From assembly GCF_029991245.1 (NCBI RefSeq), contig NZ_JAIVFO010000019.1, positions 1 through 42,399 on the forward strand: a DNA stretch of 42,399 nt, written 5' to 3'. This DNA comes from Xanthobacter autotrophicus (GTDB lineage Bacteria > Pseudomonadota > Alphaproteobacteria > Rhizobiales > Xanthobacteraceae). The translations under genes were made by a program, and so were the position numbers. Shown here piece by piece: positions 1-8,691 of this stretch (within the stretch, counting starts at the first letter, position 1; each line of letters begins with the position of its first letter). The notes beneath the pieces were generated by a model. The model was not told where the DNA came from, did not search any database, and saw nothing but the letters and a program-made list of their open reading frames with translations.

Positions 1-2
1 GC

Positions 3-24
3 CCTCCCCCGCAAGCGGGAGAGG
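3..24. repeat. Intergenic inverted repeat at window start
   Basis: Positions 3-12 (CCTCCCCCGC) pair with 15-24 (GCGGGAGAGG) with one mismatch around a 2-base centre. A C-rich/G-rich stretch follows to about position 47. Short CCCTCTCCCGC-type inverted repeats are common between genes in GC-rich proteobacteria, and this could be the terminator of a gene lying left of the window. No promoter is obvious before the next gene. A second small dyad, GACGT-GAAA-ACGTC, lies at 89-102, about 20 bases before the acyltransferase start. Confidence 0.4.
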
Positions 25-122
25 GGCGAGGGCTCCCCCCCCCGATTTGCCCGCTCTTAGACGCTGGGCTATGGAACGTCGGCGGTGAGACGTGAAAACG
101 TCACGGATCAGGGCGGTAAAGA

Positions 123-2210
123 ATGGGTTTGGCTTACCGGGCCGACGTGGACGGCCTGCGGGCGCTTGCGATCGTGCCCGTCGTTTTGTTCCACATCCAC
201 CTGTCGGCCTTCCCGGGCGGCTATGTGGGCGTCGATATCTTCTTCGTGATATCGGGGTACCTCATCACGGCCATCCTGTTCCGGGACATGAAGGCCGGCC
301 GCTTCAGCCTGCTCGATTTCTACGATCGCCGCATCCGCCGCATCTTTCCGGCGTTGTTCGTGGTGCTCGTCGCCACCACGCTGGCCGCCGTCTTCATCAT
401 GGTGCCGTCCGACCTGCTGCTCTATGCGCGCAGCCTCAGGGCCACCACCCTGTTCTTCTCGAACATCTATTTCGCGAAGAATCTCAACTATTTCCAGCCT
501 GAGGCCGACCTCAACCCGCTGCTCCATACCTGGTCGCTGGCGGTGGAGGAGCAGTTCTACATCTTCTTCCCGCTCATCCTGTTCGCGCTGATCCGCTGGG
601 TGCGGCCGAACCTGTTGCGGCCCATCATCCTCGTGCTGATCGTGGCGTCGCTGGCCCATGCCGAAATCCGGCTGTCGCGCAATCCCATCGAGAGCTTCTT
701 TTCCCTGCCGACGCGGGCGTGGGAGCTGCTGATCGGCTCCGCCTTGGCGCTGGGGCTCGTGCCTTTGGTGACGCCGCGCAAGGGGGCCTGGCTGTCGCTG
801 GCGGGCCTCGCGCTGATCGTTTGCGCCATCGCCTTCTATGACCGGCACACGCGCTTTCCCGGCCTCGCGGCGCTGGCGCCGTGCCTTGGGGCGGCGCTGA
901 TCCTCCATGGCGGGGCCTCGGGGGCGAAGGGCATCGTGCAGCGGATGCTGGCCTCGCCAGTGCCGGTGTTCTTCGGGCGCATCTCCTATTCGCTGTACCT
1001 GTGGCATTGGCCGCTGCTGGTGCTGATCGGCTATTATCTTGAGCGGCACCTGTCCCCCACCGAAGGCCTCATGATCGCGGCCGTGAGCGTGGGCCTTGCC
1101 ACGCTCTCCCTGTTCTATGTGGAAGCCCCCTTCCGCAAACGCCACCGGGCCGGCACCAGCCGGTGGATTCCGGTGTGGGCGGGGGGCGCGGCCATGGCGC
1201 TGGTGGTGGCGTTCGCGCTCACCGCCATCGCCCGCGACGGGCGGTTCTGGCCCATGTCCGCCTTCGCCCAGCAGGCCGATGCGCTGGCCCGCGCGCAGGA
1301 CCCCTATATGTCGTGGTGCAGCGCGCCGCTCAGCGGCCCCATGCGCATGCCGGCCAAGCCCCAATGCGTGGTCGGCCGGCAGGCGGCGGCGCCATCGGGC
1401 GCGTCAGGGGAAGCCGCCCTGCCGGCGTTCGACGTGCTGCTGTGGGGTGATTCCCATGCCAGCGCGCTCATGGCCGGGCTCGGCGAAGCCGCCACCAGGG
1501 CCGACGCTTCCATCCGCCTGGTGATGCTGCCGGCCTGTCCGCCGCTGGGCGAGGTGGTGACCCTGCACGAGAGCATCAAGGGGCTGGAGCGCCAATGCCC
1601 GGCCTTCAACCGTGGGGTGCTGGAGCTGATTGCCGAGAAGCGGCCGAAGCTCGTCGTCATGGCCGGCCGCTGGTCGCCCTGGACCAGCCTGCAGCCGGGA
1701 TTCGCCATCCGCGATGGCAATGACCGCTACCTCTCGGCGGAGGAGGCGCGGGCGGAATTTGCGCGCGGGCTGGCCCGCAGCGTGGAGGGGGTGACGCGGC
1801 TCGGCATTCCTGTGGTGCTGGTGGGGCAGGTGCCGGAATTCGGCTTTTCGCCGCCCCATTGCATCACCCGCGCCGAATTTTCCGGCGCCGACACCGCCCG
1901 CTGCCTGAGCCAGGACCGGGAGAAGACCCTGGCCGGGCTCGCCGCCTCCAACCAGGTGCTGCTGGATGTTGCCAAAGGCAATCCGCTGGTGACCACGGTG
2001 CTACTCTCCGACCGCTTCTGCGGCAAGGAGAACTGCCCCGCCATGGAGGCCGGCACGCTGATCTATCGCGATCCCAACCACCTAAGCGTCGAGGGCTCGC
2101 GCGCCGCCGCCGGCTTCATCAATCTCGCCGGCATTCTGCGCGCCGCGGCCGGCGGCCAGCAGGCGGCGGGGCAGGGGACAGGACAGGCCCCGCCCCCGGC
2201 CATCCGCTGA
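123..2210 (+). CDS. Acyltransferase 3 / SGNH fusion, OafA-type surface-polysaccharide O-acetylase
   Basis: A 695-residue inner-membrane protein. The N-terminal 370 residues or so are a polytopic acyltransferase-3 domain beginning YRADVDGLRALAIVPVVLFH, with the family's Arg-Asp-x-Asp-Gly-Leu-Arg-Ala signature and the later SLAVEEQFY motif. A periplasmic SGNH-hydrolase-like domain follows. Its nucleophile block is GDSH (Ser444), and the partner block is DPNH (Asp650, His653). Family knowledge: OafA/YrhL-type proteins move acetyl groups across the inner membrane onto LPS O-antigen, exopolysaccharide or peptidoglycan. The acceptor cannot be told from sequence. The ATG at 123 puts the conserved motif at the very N-terminus; the ribosome site is weak. 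The gene stands alone, with no other polysaccharide genes in view nearby, and the small SCP2 gene that follows is on the opposite strand. Confidence 0.9.
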   Translation: MGLAYRADVDGLRALAIVPVVLFHIHLSAFPGGYVGVDIFFVISGYLITAILFRDMKAGRFSLLDFYDRRIRRIFPALFVVLVATTLAAVFIMVPSDLLLYARSLRATTLFFSNIYFAKNLNYFQPEADLNPLLHTWSLAVEEQFYIFFPLILFALIRWVRPNLLRPIILVLIVASLAHAEIRLSRNPIESFFSLPTRAWELLIGSALALGLVPLVTPRKGAWLSLAGLALIVCAIAFYDRHTRFPGLAALAPCLGAALILHGGASGAKGIVQRMLASPVPVFFGRISYSLYLWHWPLLVLIGYYLERHLSPTEGLMIAAVSVGLATLSLFYVEAPFRKRHRAGTSRWIPVWAGGAAMALVVAFALTAIARDGRFWPMSAFAQQADALARAQDPYMSWCSAPLSGPMRMPAKPQCVVGRQAAAPSGASGEAALPAFDVLLWGDSHASALMAGLGEAATRADASIRLVMLPACPPLGEVVTLHESIKGLERQCPAFNRGVLELIAEKRPKLVVMAGRWSPWTSLQPGFAIRDGNDRYLSAEEARAEFARGLARSVEGVTRLGIPVVLVGQVPEFGFSPPHCITRAEFSGADTARCLSQDREKTLAGLAASNQVLLDVAKGNPLVTTVLLSDRFCGKENCPAMEAGTLIYRDPNHLSVEGSRAAAGFINLAGILRAAAGGQQAAGQGTGQAPPPAIR

Positions 2211-2225
2211 GGGGACAGCGCGGGC

Positions 2226-2537
2226 TCAGTCCTGGTCGAGCAGGCCGGCGAGCTTGAGGGCCACGCCCTGGGAGCCTTCCACCTTCAGCCGCCCGGTGGA
2301 AAACGCCATCAGCGGGCCCATGCGGCCGGTGATGAGCTTGTCCAGCGTGTCGGTGGAGAGCTTCAGCACCGCATCCGCCTCGCCCGAGCCCTCGCCCACC
2401 TCCACCGCGCCGCCGGTGGCATCCAGCAGGATGGCCTCGCCGGTGTCGGTGAGGTCGAAGCGCACCTTGTAGCCGAGCTCCGCGAGCGCAGCGGACCGCT
2501 CGCGCATGGCTTCGACGAGGGAGGAAAGATCGGCCAT
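2226..2537 (-). CDS. SCP2 sterol-carrier domain protein
   Basis: A 103-residue soluble protein that is a single SCP2 (sterol carrier protein 2-like) domain. It shows the typical run from an N-terminal helix through a beta region (VRFDLTDTGEAILLDATGG) to the lipid-pocket segment near residues 58-100 (VLKLSTDTLDKLITGRMGPLMAFSTGRLKVEG). SCP2 domains bind acyl-CoAs or other lipids; in bacteria the role is usually unknown. The start is the ATG at 2537, with GAGGTGA six bases upstream. A longer reading frame continues further upstream but looks non-coding and crosses a terminator. It follows the acyl-CoA dehydrogenase on the same strand with about 100 bases between, separated by a terminator, so it is probably transcribed on its own. 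The context suggests a job in acyl-CoA handling (inference). Confidence 0.85.
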   Translation of the reverse strand: MADLSSLVEAMRERSAALAELGYKVRFDLTDTGEAILLDATGGAVEVGEGSGEADAVLKLSTDTLDKLITGRMGPLMAFSTGRLKVEGSQGVALKLAGLLDQD

Positions 2538-2549
2538 CCGTGTCACCTC

Positions 2550-2577
2550 AAAAAAAGCCGCCCCGGAAGCGGGGCGG
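2550..2577 (-). terminator. Rho-independent terminator after the acyl-CoA dehydrogenase gene
   Basis: Positions 2558-2565 (CCGCCCCG) and 2570-2577 (CGGGGCGG) form a perfect 8-bp stem with a GAAG loop on the plus strand. Seven A residues at 2550-2556 become a U-tract on the minus strand. The element therefore ends minus-strand transcripts coming from the acyl-CoA dehydrogenase, and it sits just upstream of the SCP2 gene. Confidence 0.85.
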
Positions 2578-2641
2578 TGGGAGGAAGTCGAGAATCGGTA
2601 CGTCTGGTTCCGGGGAGCTTGCCCCCTCAGGACAGGACCCC

Positions 2642-4432
2642 TCAGAACATGGCCTCGTCGAGGGCCATCATGGAGGCCTTTCCGGCCTTGATGGAACCCC
2701 ACAGCGCCGCCACGTCCGGCAGCAGCTTCTCCATGAAGAAGCGCGCGGTGGCGATCTTGGCATCATAGAAGGCGGCGTCGTCCGGGTTGGAGACGCGCTT
2801 CTCGAACGCCACTTCCGCCATGCGCACCCACATGTAGCCCAGCGCCACCATGCCGAACAGGCGCAGATATTGCGTCGCCGCCGCGCCCGCCTCCTCCGGG
2901 TCCTTCAGCCCCTTCTCGGCGATGTGGGCGGTGGCGAGCTGGAGCGCGCCGAACGCCTTGGAGAGCGGGGTGATGAGCGGCCCGAGATTCTCGTCGTCGA
3001 GCTTGGCGTCCATGTAGTTGAGCACGGGATGGAAGAAGGAGCGCAGATAGCGCCCCATGTGCGCCGGCAGCTTGCGGCCCACGAGGTCGAGGGCCTGCAC
3101 CCCGTTGGTGCCCTCGTAGATCATGGCGATGCGGGCATCGCGCACATATTGCTCCATTCCGTGGTCGCGGATGTAGCCGTGGCCGCCATAGACCTGCATG
3201 CCCATGGAGGTGGCCTCGAAGCCCAGATCCGTGAACAGCGCCTTCACGATGGGGGTCATCAGGGCGGTGAAATCCTCCGCCCGCTGGCGCTCCTGCGGGT
3301 CCTGCGCATGCTCCATGAGGTCCAGCGCCCGGGCCACCCAGCCGGCGAGCGCCCGGCAGCCCTCGTTGTAGGCGCGCATGGTCATGAGCGTGCGCCGCAC
3401 GTCGGGATGCACGATGATGGGATCGGCCGGCTTGTCGGGGTGCTTGGCGCCGGAGAGGGCGCGGCCCTGCAGACGCTCTTTAGCGTAGGCCACGGCGGCC
3501 TGATAGGCGGCCTCGCCGAGGCCCAGGCCCTGCGTGCCCACGGACAGGCGCTCGGAATTCATCATGGAGAACATGGCGCGCATGCCCTTGTGGGGCTCGC
3601 CCACCAGCCATCCGGTGGCCTCGTCGAACGACATCTGGCAGGTGGACGAACCGTGGATGCCCATCTTGTGCTCGATGCCGGTGCAGGTGACACCATTGCG
3701 CGGGCCCACGGAGCCATCTTCGCGCGGCAGGAATTTCGGCACCAGGAACAGGGAGATGCCCTTGATGCCCTTGGGCGCGTCCGGCAGGCGGGCCAGCACC
3801 AGGTGGATGATGTTCTCCGCCATGTCGTGCTCGCCGGCGGAAATGAAGATCTTGTTGCCGGTGACCTTGTAGGAGCCATCGCCTTTCGGCTCGGCCTTGG
3901 TGCGCACGAGGCCGAGGTCGGTGCCGCACTGGGGTTCGGTGAGGCACATGGAGCCGGACCACACGCCATCCACCATCTTCGGCAAAAAGCGGTCCTTCAG
4001 CTCCTGCGAGGCGTGATTCTTCAGCGCCTCATAGGCGCCGTGGGTGAGGCCGGGGCAGATGCCGAAGGCAAGGTTGCCGGAGCAAAGCATCTCCTCCACC
4101 AGCTTGTTCAGGCTCGCGGGCAGGCCCTGGCCGCCATATTGGGGATCGCAGGCGATGCCGTTCCAGCCGCCCGCGCAGAACGCCTTGTAGGCTTCCTTGA
4201 AGCCCTTGGGCGTGCGCACCACGCCGTTCTCATAGGTGCAGCCCTCCAGGTCGCCGGACTGGTTGAGGGGGGCGAGCACTTCGGTGACGAATTTTCCGGC
4301 TTCTTCCAGCACGGCGTCGATGAGGTCGGGGGTGACCTCCTCAAGGCCCTTGAGGGTGGACAGCTCCGCGCTGCCATGCAGCTCGTGGAGGACGAAGCGC
4401 ATGTCGCGCAGCGGCGGTGTGTAGACCTGCAT
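2642..4432 (-). CDS. Acyl-CoA dehydrogenase, large C-terminal-domain type
   Basis: A 596-residue flavoprotein that oxidises acyl-CoA to trans-2-enoyl-CoA and passes electrons to ETF. Visible motifs are the FAD/substrate signature CLTEPQCGTD (163-172), the middle beta-domain, the helical domain with GMQVYGGHGY (411-420), and MIYEGTNGVQ (437-446), whose Glu440 is at the position of the catalytic base in this subgroup. It is about 200 residues longer than the classic 380-residue enzymes because of an extra C-terminal domain, as in the DmdC/AidB-like subfamily. DmdC acts on 3-methylmercaptopropionyl-CoA, but many relatives in fatty-acid clusters act on ordinary acyl-CoAs. The fad genes beside it favour a fatty acyl-CoA substrate (inference). 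The ATG at 4432 has AGGGAG nine bases upstream. Confidence 0.93.
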   Translation of the reverse strand: MQVYTPPLRDMRFVLHELHGSAELSTLKGLEEVTPDLIDAVLEEAGKFVTEVLAPLNQSGDLEGCTYENGVVRTPKGFKEAYKAFCAGGWNGIACDPQYGGQGLPASLNKLVEEMLCSGNLAFGICPGLTHGAYEALKNHASQELKDRFLPKMVDGVWSGSMCLTEPQCGTDLGLVRTKAEPKGDGSYKVTGNKIFISAGEHDMAENIIHLVLARLPDAPKGIKGISLFLVPKFLPREDGSVGPRNGVTCTGIEHKMGIHGSSTCQMSFDEATGWLVGEPHKGMRAMFSMMNSERLSVGTQGLGLGEAAYQAAVAYAKERLQGRALSGAKHPDKPADPIIVHPDVRRTLMTMRAYNEGCRALAGWVARALDLMEHAQDPQERQRAEDFTALMTPIVKALFTDLGFEATSMGMQVYGGHGYIRDHGMEQYVRDARIAMIYEGTNGVQALDLVGRKLPAHMGRYLRSFFHPVLNYMDAKLDDENLGPLITPLSKAFGALQLATAHIAEKGLKDPEEAGAAATQYLRLFGMVALGYMWVRMAEVAFEKRVSNPDDAAFYDAKIATARFFMEKLLPDVAALWGSIKAGKASMMALDEAMF

Positions 4433-4561
4433 GGCGTTTTGCTCCCTGATCTATCTGATTTGCATCGCCATGCCGCCAACTCGGGCGCGCGGCGATGACG
4501 GACGGATTGATACGCAGATTACGGCGCGCGATTTCGAGCCACGCGTCCCGCTATTCTGCTT

Positions 4562-5056
4562 TCAGTTCTTCGCCATCATCATAGCGATTATTCTCGGGCT
4601 ATTTATGCCGAGCATTACTATTTTATCGGACGCATAAATAACGTAGCATTCGTCTAATTTCTGGTCGGGTAAGGTGAGCCTCAATCTGAGGCAGCCATCT
4701 TCGGTCTCCCAACGTCCGTATCTTGGGATCCGATCTTGCGAGATGCCCGCGAATTGATGCTTGGCCTCGAACTTCAGCTCGCCATTGGGAAGAAACGTGA
4801 AGATTCCACCGCTCAGTGCGGCCATGGTAAAGGCACTGCCGACCACGTATGGCGCTATCTCCTCTGTCCCGATCTTGCGGAACGGAGACGACGACGGCAG
4901 TTCCTCCCCGGCCTTGTGTGCCTCGTTGACGAGGGGCAGGGCACGCATGACTTCGGCCCACCGGTCCCTGTCGGTGTCCGCAGCCGCCGGAGCGACCGCG
5001 AGACCGACGCCGAGGGACGCGACGCAGACGAAACGGACGAGCCCTGCCACCCGCAT
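4562..5056 (-). CDS. Exported protein of unknown function, AT-richer insert in the fad cluster
   Basis: A 164-residue protein with a clear Sec signal peptide (MRVAGLVRFVCVASLGVGLAVAPAAA, cut near residue 26). The mature part is small and mixed, with GSAFTMAALSGGIFTFLPNGELKFEA in the middle, then a YGRWETEDGCLRLRL stretch with Cys122 and another Cys at 137, which may form a disulfide. I do not recognise the family. The WET-EDGCLRLRL style recalls lipocalin-like or META-like small beta proteins, but this is only an impression. It starts 11 bases after the fadN-type stop codon, as if in the same transcript. Its 3' third is visibly AT-richer (TTA, ATA and AAT codons) than all neighbours, which suggests recent acquisition. 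A longer frame extending upstream overlaps fadN in another frame and was not accepted. Confidence 0.75.
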   Translation of the reverse strand: MRVAGLVRFVCVASLGVGLAVAPAAADTDRDRWAEVMRALPLVNEAHKAGEELPSSSPFRKIGTEEIAPYVVGSAFTMAALSGGIFTFLPNGELKFEAKHQFAGISQDRIPRYGRWETEDGCLRLRLTLPDQKLDECYVIYASDKIVMLGINSPRIIAMMMAKN

Positions 5057-5067
5057 TGCTCTATCCC

Positions 5068-7437
5068 TCAGTTCCGCAGCGGCCGCCCGGTTTCGAGAAT
5101 GTGCTCGATCCGGTCCAGGGTGGCCGTGGTGCGGATCAGCTTCATGAAGCCGTCCCGCTCCAGCTCCAGCAGCTTGGCGGCGGGCACCGGCTCGATGTGG
5201 TCGGCGCTGCCGCCGGTGAGCACTTCCGCCAGCACGCCGGAGACCACGGTGTCGTGCTTCGTCGCCATGCCGCGCTTGGCGAAGCCCGCCACCGCCATGT
5301 CCATGGCCACCTTGCCGGTGGGACCCGGCAGGAAGAATTCCACGGGCTTGGGCGGCGCATAGCCCTCCAACAGCGCCAGGGCCTTGGCCTTGGCGTCGGC
5401 AAGCAGCCGGTCGCGGTTCATGGTGATGCCGTCGCCCTCGCGCAGGAATTTCAGCTCCTTGGCCTCGGCGGCGGATTTCGCCACCGTGGCGGTGGAGACC
5501 GTCTCGAACACCTTGGAGGGCGCCGGCATGGGCCCCTTGGGGAATTTCGGGTCGGTGGCCCAGCGCTCCAGCATGGCGGTGCAGCCGCCCCAGGCGGGCA
5601 GCACGCCCACGCCGCATTCCACCAGGCCGATATAGCTCTCCGCATGGGCCTGCACGGCGCTGGCGTGGAGCAGGATCTCGCACCCGCCGCCGAGCGCCAG
5701 CCCCGAGGGGGCCGCCACCACGGGGAAGGGAGCGTATTTCATGTCCTGGTAGGTCTTCTGCCCAGCGGCCACCAGCTTCTCCACCTCGCCGAAGGCGCCG
5801 ATGTTGCAGGCAAACAGCGCAAGGCCGAGATTGGCGCCCACCGAGAAGTTCGAGCCCTCGTTATAGATGACGAGGGCCTTGTGCTTGTCTTTCACCAGCT
5901 TCAGCGCCTTGCCGAGCAAGGTGATGATGCCCTCGTCCAGCGAATTGCTCTTGGAGGTGAATTCCAGGCACACCACCCCGTCGCCGATATCCCACAAAGC
6001 GGCAGAGCCGTTCTTCAGCAGCGGCTGGGACTTGAGCTTGATGTCGGCCAGCAGCAGCACGCCGTCCGGGCGGACGATGTCGCGATAGCTGCCGTCCAAG
6101 GCGAGATACTGCCGCGTGCCGTTCTCCACCCGGTAGAAGGGGGTGTCCGCCGCCAGCGCCAGCAGGGCCGGGACCTCCTCGCCGTCGGCCGCCAGCAGGC
6201 TCTTGAGCCGGGCGGCGCCGATCTTGTCGATCAGCTCGAACGGGCCGAATTTCCAGTTGTAGCCAAGGCGCATGGCATCATCGATGGCGACGATGTCGTC
6301 CGCCGCCTCGGGCACCAGCCGCGCCGCATAGGCCAGCGTCTTCGCCATGACCGAGCGGGCATAGCGCCCCGCCGTGCCGGGGGCTTCGAGGAGGGCGAAG
6401 ATGTCCTTGCCCCCGCCATCCTCCAGCTCCGGCACGCTGGCCTTTTCCTGCGGGCGATAGGCGCCGGTGGAAAGGTCGATGGCCTCTTTCGCCTTGCCGC
6501 CGTTGTCGCGGTTGAGCCGATAGAAGCCGCCCTTGCCCTTGCGGCCGGTATAGCCGGTCTCGATCATCTTCGAGATCAGCGGCTCGTCGCGCAGGGTGGC
6601 GTGGAACGGGTCGGACAGGGGCAGGGCGCGTTTCAGCGAGCCCTGCACATGGGGCATCAGGTCGAGGCCCACGAGATCGATGAGGCCGAACACGCCGGTC
6701 TTGGGGAAGCCGAAGGGCCGGCCCATCACCGCGTCCGCCTCCTCCACCTTGAGGCCGAGGCGGAAGGCCTCGCCCACGGCGAGCTGGAGCCAGTAGGTGC
6801 CGAGCCGGTTGGCGATGAAGCCGGGGGTGTCCTTGCAGGTCACCACCGTCTTGCCCAGCTTCACGTCGGCAAAGCGGGCGACCGCAGCGACGGTGGCCGG
6901 ATTGGTGTCGGCGCCGGCCACGATCTCCAGCAGCCGCATGTAGCGCGGCGGGTTGAAGAAGTGGGTGATGAGGAAGTCGCGCTTGAAGCTGTCCGGCAGC
7001 CCGGCGGTGAGATCGCCCAGCGGGATGGTGGAGGTGTTGGACGACACCGCCGAGCCGGGGCGGCGGGCGGCCTCGATCTTGGCGTAGAGCGCCTGCTTGA
7101 TGTCGAGGCGCTCGATCACCGCCTCCACGATCCAGTCGCAGGAGGCAAGATCGCCGAGGTTGTCCTCGATATTGCCGGCGGTCACCAGCCTGGCGGCGCG
7201 CTTCGACATGAAGGCGGCGGGATCGGCCTTCAGCAGCTTCTCCACCGCCTTTTCGGCGATGGCGTTGCGATTGGCGGCCCCCTCCGGGACGATGTCGAGG
7301 AGCAGCACCTCGACCCCCGCATTGGCCACATGGGCGGCAATGCCTGCGCCCATGACGCCGGCGCCGATGACGGCCACCTTCTTGATGTCGAAGCCGCCGA
7401 TGTCAGTGAAGGTCTTGATATCGCTTACGTTGGTCAT
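5068..7437 (-). CDS. fadN: 3-hydroxyacyl-CoA dehydrogenase / enoyl-CoA hydratase, FadN-type order
   Basis: A 789-residue bifunctional beta-oxidation enzyme. The dehydrogenase part comes first: the NAD-binding loop is VAVIGAGVMGAGIA (Gly25, 27, 30), followed by the catalytic-region ITHFFNPPRYMRLLEIV and a second 3HCDH C-terminal domain to about residue 420. The crotonase (hydratase) domain is at the C-terminal end, with GLALGGGCEILLHA and VECGVGVLPAWGGC, whose glutamates fit the hydratase active site. This order is the reverse of E. coli FadB/FadJ and matches Bacillus FadN. The start is the ATG at 7437; a reading frame running further upstream overlaps fadA and is a shadow. It lies 11 bases downstream of fadA on the same strand, so the two are surely one transcript and probably form the beta-oxidation complex. 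Confidence 0.94.
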   Translation of the reverse strand: MTNVSDIKTFTDIGGFDIKKVAVIGAGVMGAGIAAHVANAGVEVLLLDIVPEGAANRNAIAEKAVEKLLKADPAAFMSKRAARLVTAGNIEDNLGDLASCDWIVEAVIERLDIKQALYAKIEAARRPGSAVSSNTSTIPLGDLTAGLPDSFKRDFLITHFFNPPRYMRLLEIVAGADTNPATVAAVARFADVKLGKTVVTCKDTPGFIANRLGTYWLQLAVGEAFRLGLKVEEADAVMGRPFGFPKTGVFGLIDLVGLDLMPHVQGSLKRALPLSDPFHATLRDEPLISKMIETGYTGRKGKGGFYRLNRDNGGKAKEAIDLSTGAYRPQEKASVPELEDGGGKDIFALLEAPGTAGRYARSVMAKTLAYAARLVPEAADDIVAIDDAMRLGYNWKFGPFELIDKIGAARLKSLLAADGEEVPALLALAADTPFYRVENGTRQYLALDGSYRDIVRPDGVLLLADIKLKSQPLLKNGSAALWDIGDGVVCLEFTSKSNSLDEGIITLLGKALKLVKDKHKALVIYNEGSNFSVGANLGLALFACNIGAFGEVEKLVAAGQKTYQDMKYAPFPVVAAPSGLALGGGCEILLHASAVQAHAESYIGLVECGVGVLPAWGGCTAMLERWATDPKFPKGPMPAPSKVFETVSTATVAKSAAEAKELKFLREGDGITMNRDRLLADAKAKALALLEGYAPPKPVEFFLPGPTGKVAMDMAVAGFAKRGMATKHDTVVSGVLAEVLTGGSADHIEPVPAAKLLELERDGFMKLIRTTATLDRIEHILETGRPLRN

Positions 7438-7448
7438 GACGCGCCCCC

Positions 7449-8585
7449 TCAGACGCGTTCGAGCACGGTGGCGATGCCCTGTCCGCCGCCGATGCACTGG
7501 GTGGCGAGGGCATAGCGCCCGCCCTCCCGCTTCAGCAACGACGCGGCCTTGCCGACGATGCGCGCGCCGGTGGCGCCCAGCGGATGGCCGAGGGCGATGG
7601 CGCCGCCGTCGATGTTGAGGGTCTCGTCGCGGACGCCGAGTTCGCGTTGGCAGGCGAGGGCTTGGGAGGCGAAGGCCTCGTTCAGCTCGACCACGTCGAT
7701 CTGGGAGATGTCGATGCCGGCGCGGGTCAGCGCCTTCTTCGTCGCCGCCACCGGGCCGATGCCCATGATCTCCGGCGCGCAGCCGGCAACCGCAACGCTT
7801 TTCAGCCGGGCGAGGGGCTCCAGGCCATGCTTCTGCGCATAGTCTTCCGAACACACCAGCACGGCGGACGCGCCGTCGGTGAGGGGGGAGGAGGTGCCGG
7901 CGGTGACGGTGCCGTGCTCGTCAAAGGCGGGCTTGAGGCCGGCCAGCTGCTCGGCCGTCGCATCGCGGCGGATGCAGCCGTCCTGGGTCGCGCTTTTGCC
8001 GTTGATGCGGATCGGCACGATCTCGCCGGCGAATTTACCGGCGGCCTCGGCCGTGGTTGCTTTCGCGTGGCTTTTCAAGGCGAAAGCGTCCTGGTCGGCA
8101 CGGGTGATCTGCCATTTGGCGGCGACGTTCTCCGCCGTCTCGCCCATGCCCATGTAGGCCTGCGGGAGCTTGGCGTAGAGCGCCGGATTGGGCATGGGGT
8201 TGAAGCCGGTCATGGGCACGCGGCTCATGCTCTCGATGCCGGCGCAGATGAACACATCGCCGGCGCCGAGCTGGATCTGCCCGGCGGCCATGTGCACCGA
8301 CTGCATGGACGAGCCGCAGAAGCGGTTCACCGTGACCCCGGCGATGCTGTCCGGCAGGCCGGCGATCATGCCGATCAGGCGGGCGATGTTAAAGCCTTGC
8401 TCCGCCTCGGGAAAGGCGCAGCCGACGATGAGGTCCTCGATGTCCTCGACCTTGATGCCGGTGCGGGCCACCAGCTCGGCCACCACCTGTGCGGCGAGGT
8501 CGTCCGGGCGCACGCGCGCCAGTTCGCCCTTCTTGGCAAGGGCGAAGGGCGAGCGGGCGTACCCCGCAATCACAACGTTTTGCAT
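7449..8585 (-). CDS. fadA: Acetyl-CoA acyltransferase (3-ketoacyl-CoA thiolase)
   Basis: A 378-residue thiolase that cleaves 3-ketoacyl-CoA with CoA to give acetyl-CoA and a chain shorter by two carbons. The nucleophilic cysteine is Cys90 in NRFCGSSMQ, the base histidine is His334 in GHPLGATGAR, and the second cysteine is Cys364 in CIGGGQG. The length is normal for a bacterial thiolase. The ATG at 8585 has AGGAGA at the usual spacing. It is the first gene of the fadA-fadN transcript and follows a MerR regulator on the same strand. An acetoacetyl-CoA thiolase role is possible from sequence alone, but the fadN neighbour favours beta-oxidation. Confidence 0.94.
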   Translation of the reverse strand: MQNVVIAGYARSPFALAKKGELARVRPDDLAAQVVAELVARTGIKVEDIEDLIVGCAFPEAEQGFNIARLIGMIAGLPDSIAGVTVNRFCGSSMQSVHMAAGQIQLGAGDVFICAGIESMSRVPMTGFNPMPNPALYAKLPQAYMGMGETAENVAAKWQITRADQDAFALKSHAKATTAEAAGKFAGEIVPIRINGKSATQDGCIRRDATAEQLAGLKPAFDEHGTVTAGTSSPLTDGASAVLVCSEDYAQKHGLEPLARLKSVAVAGCAPEIMGIGPVAATKKALTRAGIDISQIDVVELNEAFASQALACQRELGVRDETLNIDGGAIALGHPLGATGARIVGKAASLLKREGGRYALATQCIGGGQGIATVLERV

Positions 8586-8691
8586 GGGTTCTCCTGCCTG
8601 ATGTCTTGTTGGTCCGCGCCGTGAGCACGGTCCGGTCAGGTTGGTTCACCTGGCCAGACGCGGCGCAGCGCGGGGCCGAATGGGGATTCGG

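Noticed and set aside
5056-7515. An 819-codon open frame opposite fadN
   Set aside because: Same shadow pattern; the fadN-type enzyme on the minus strand accounts for the codon bias.
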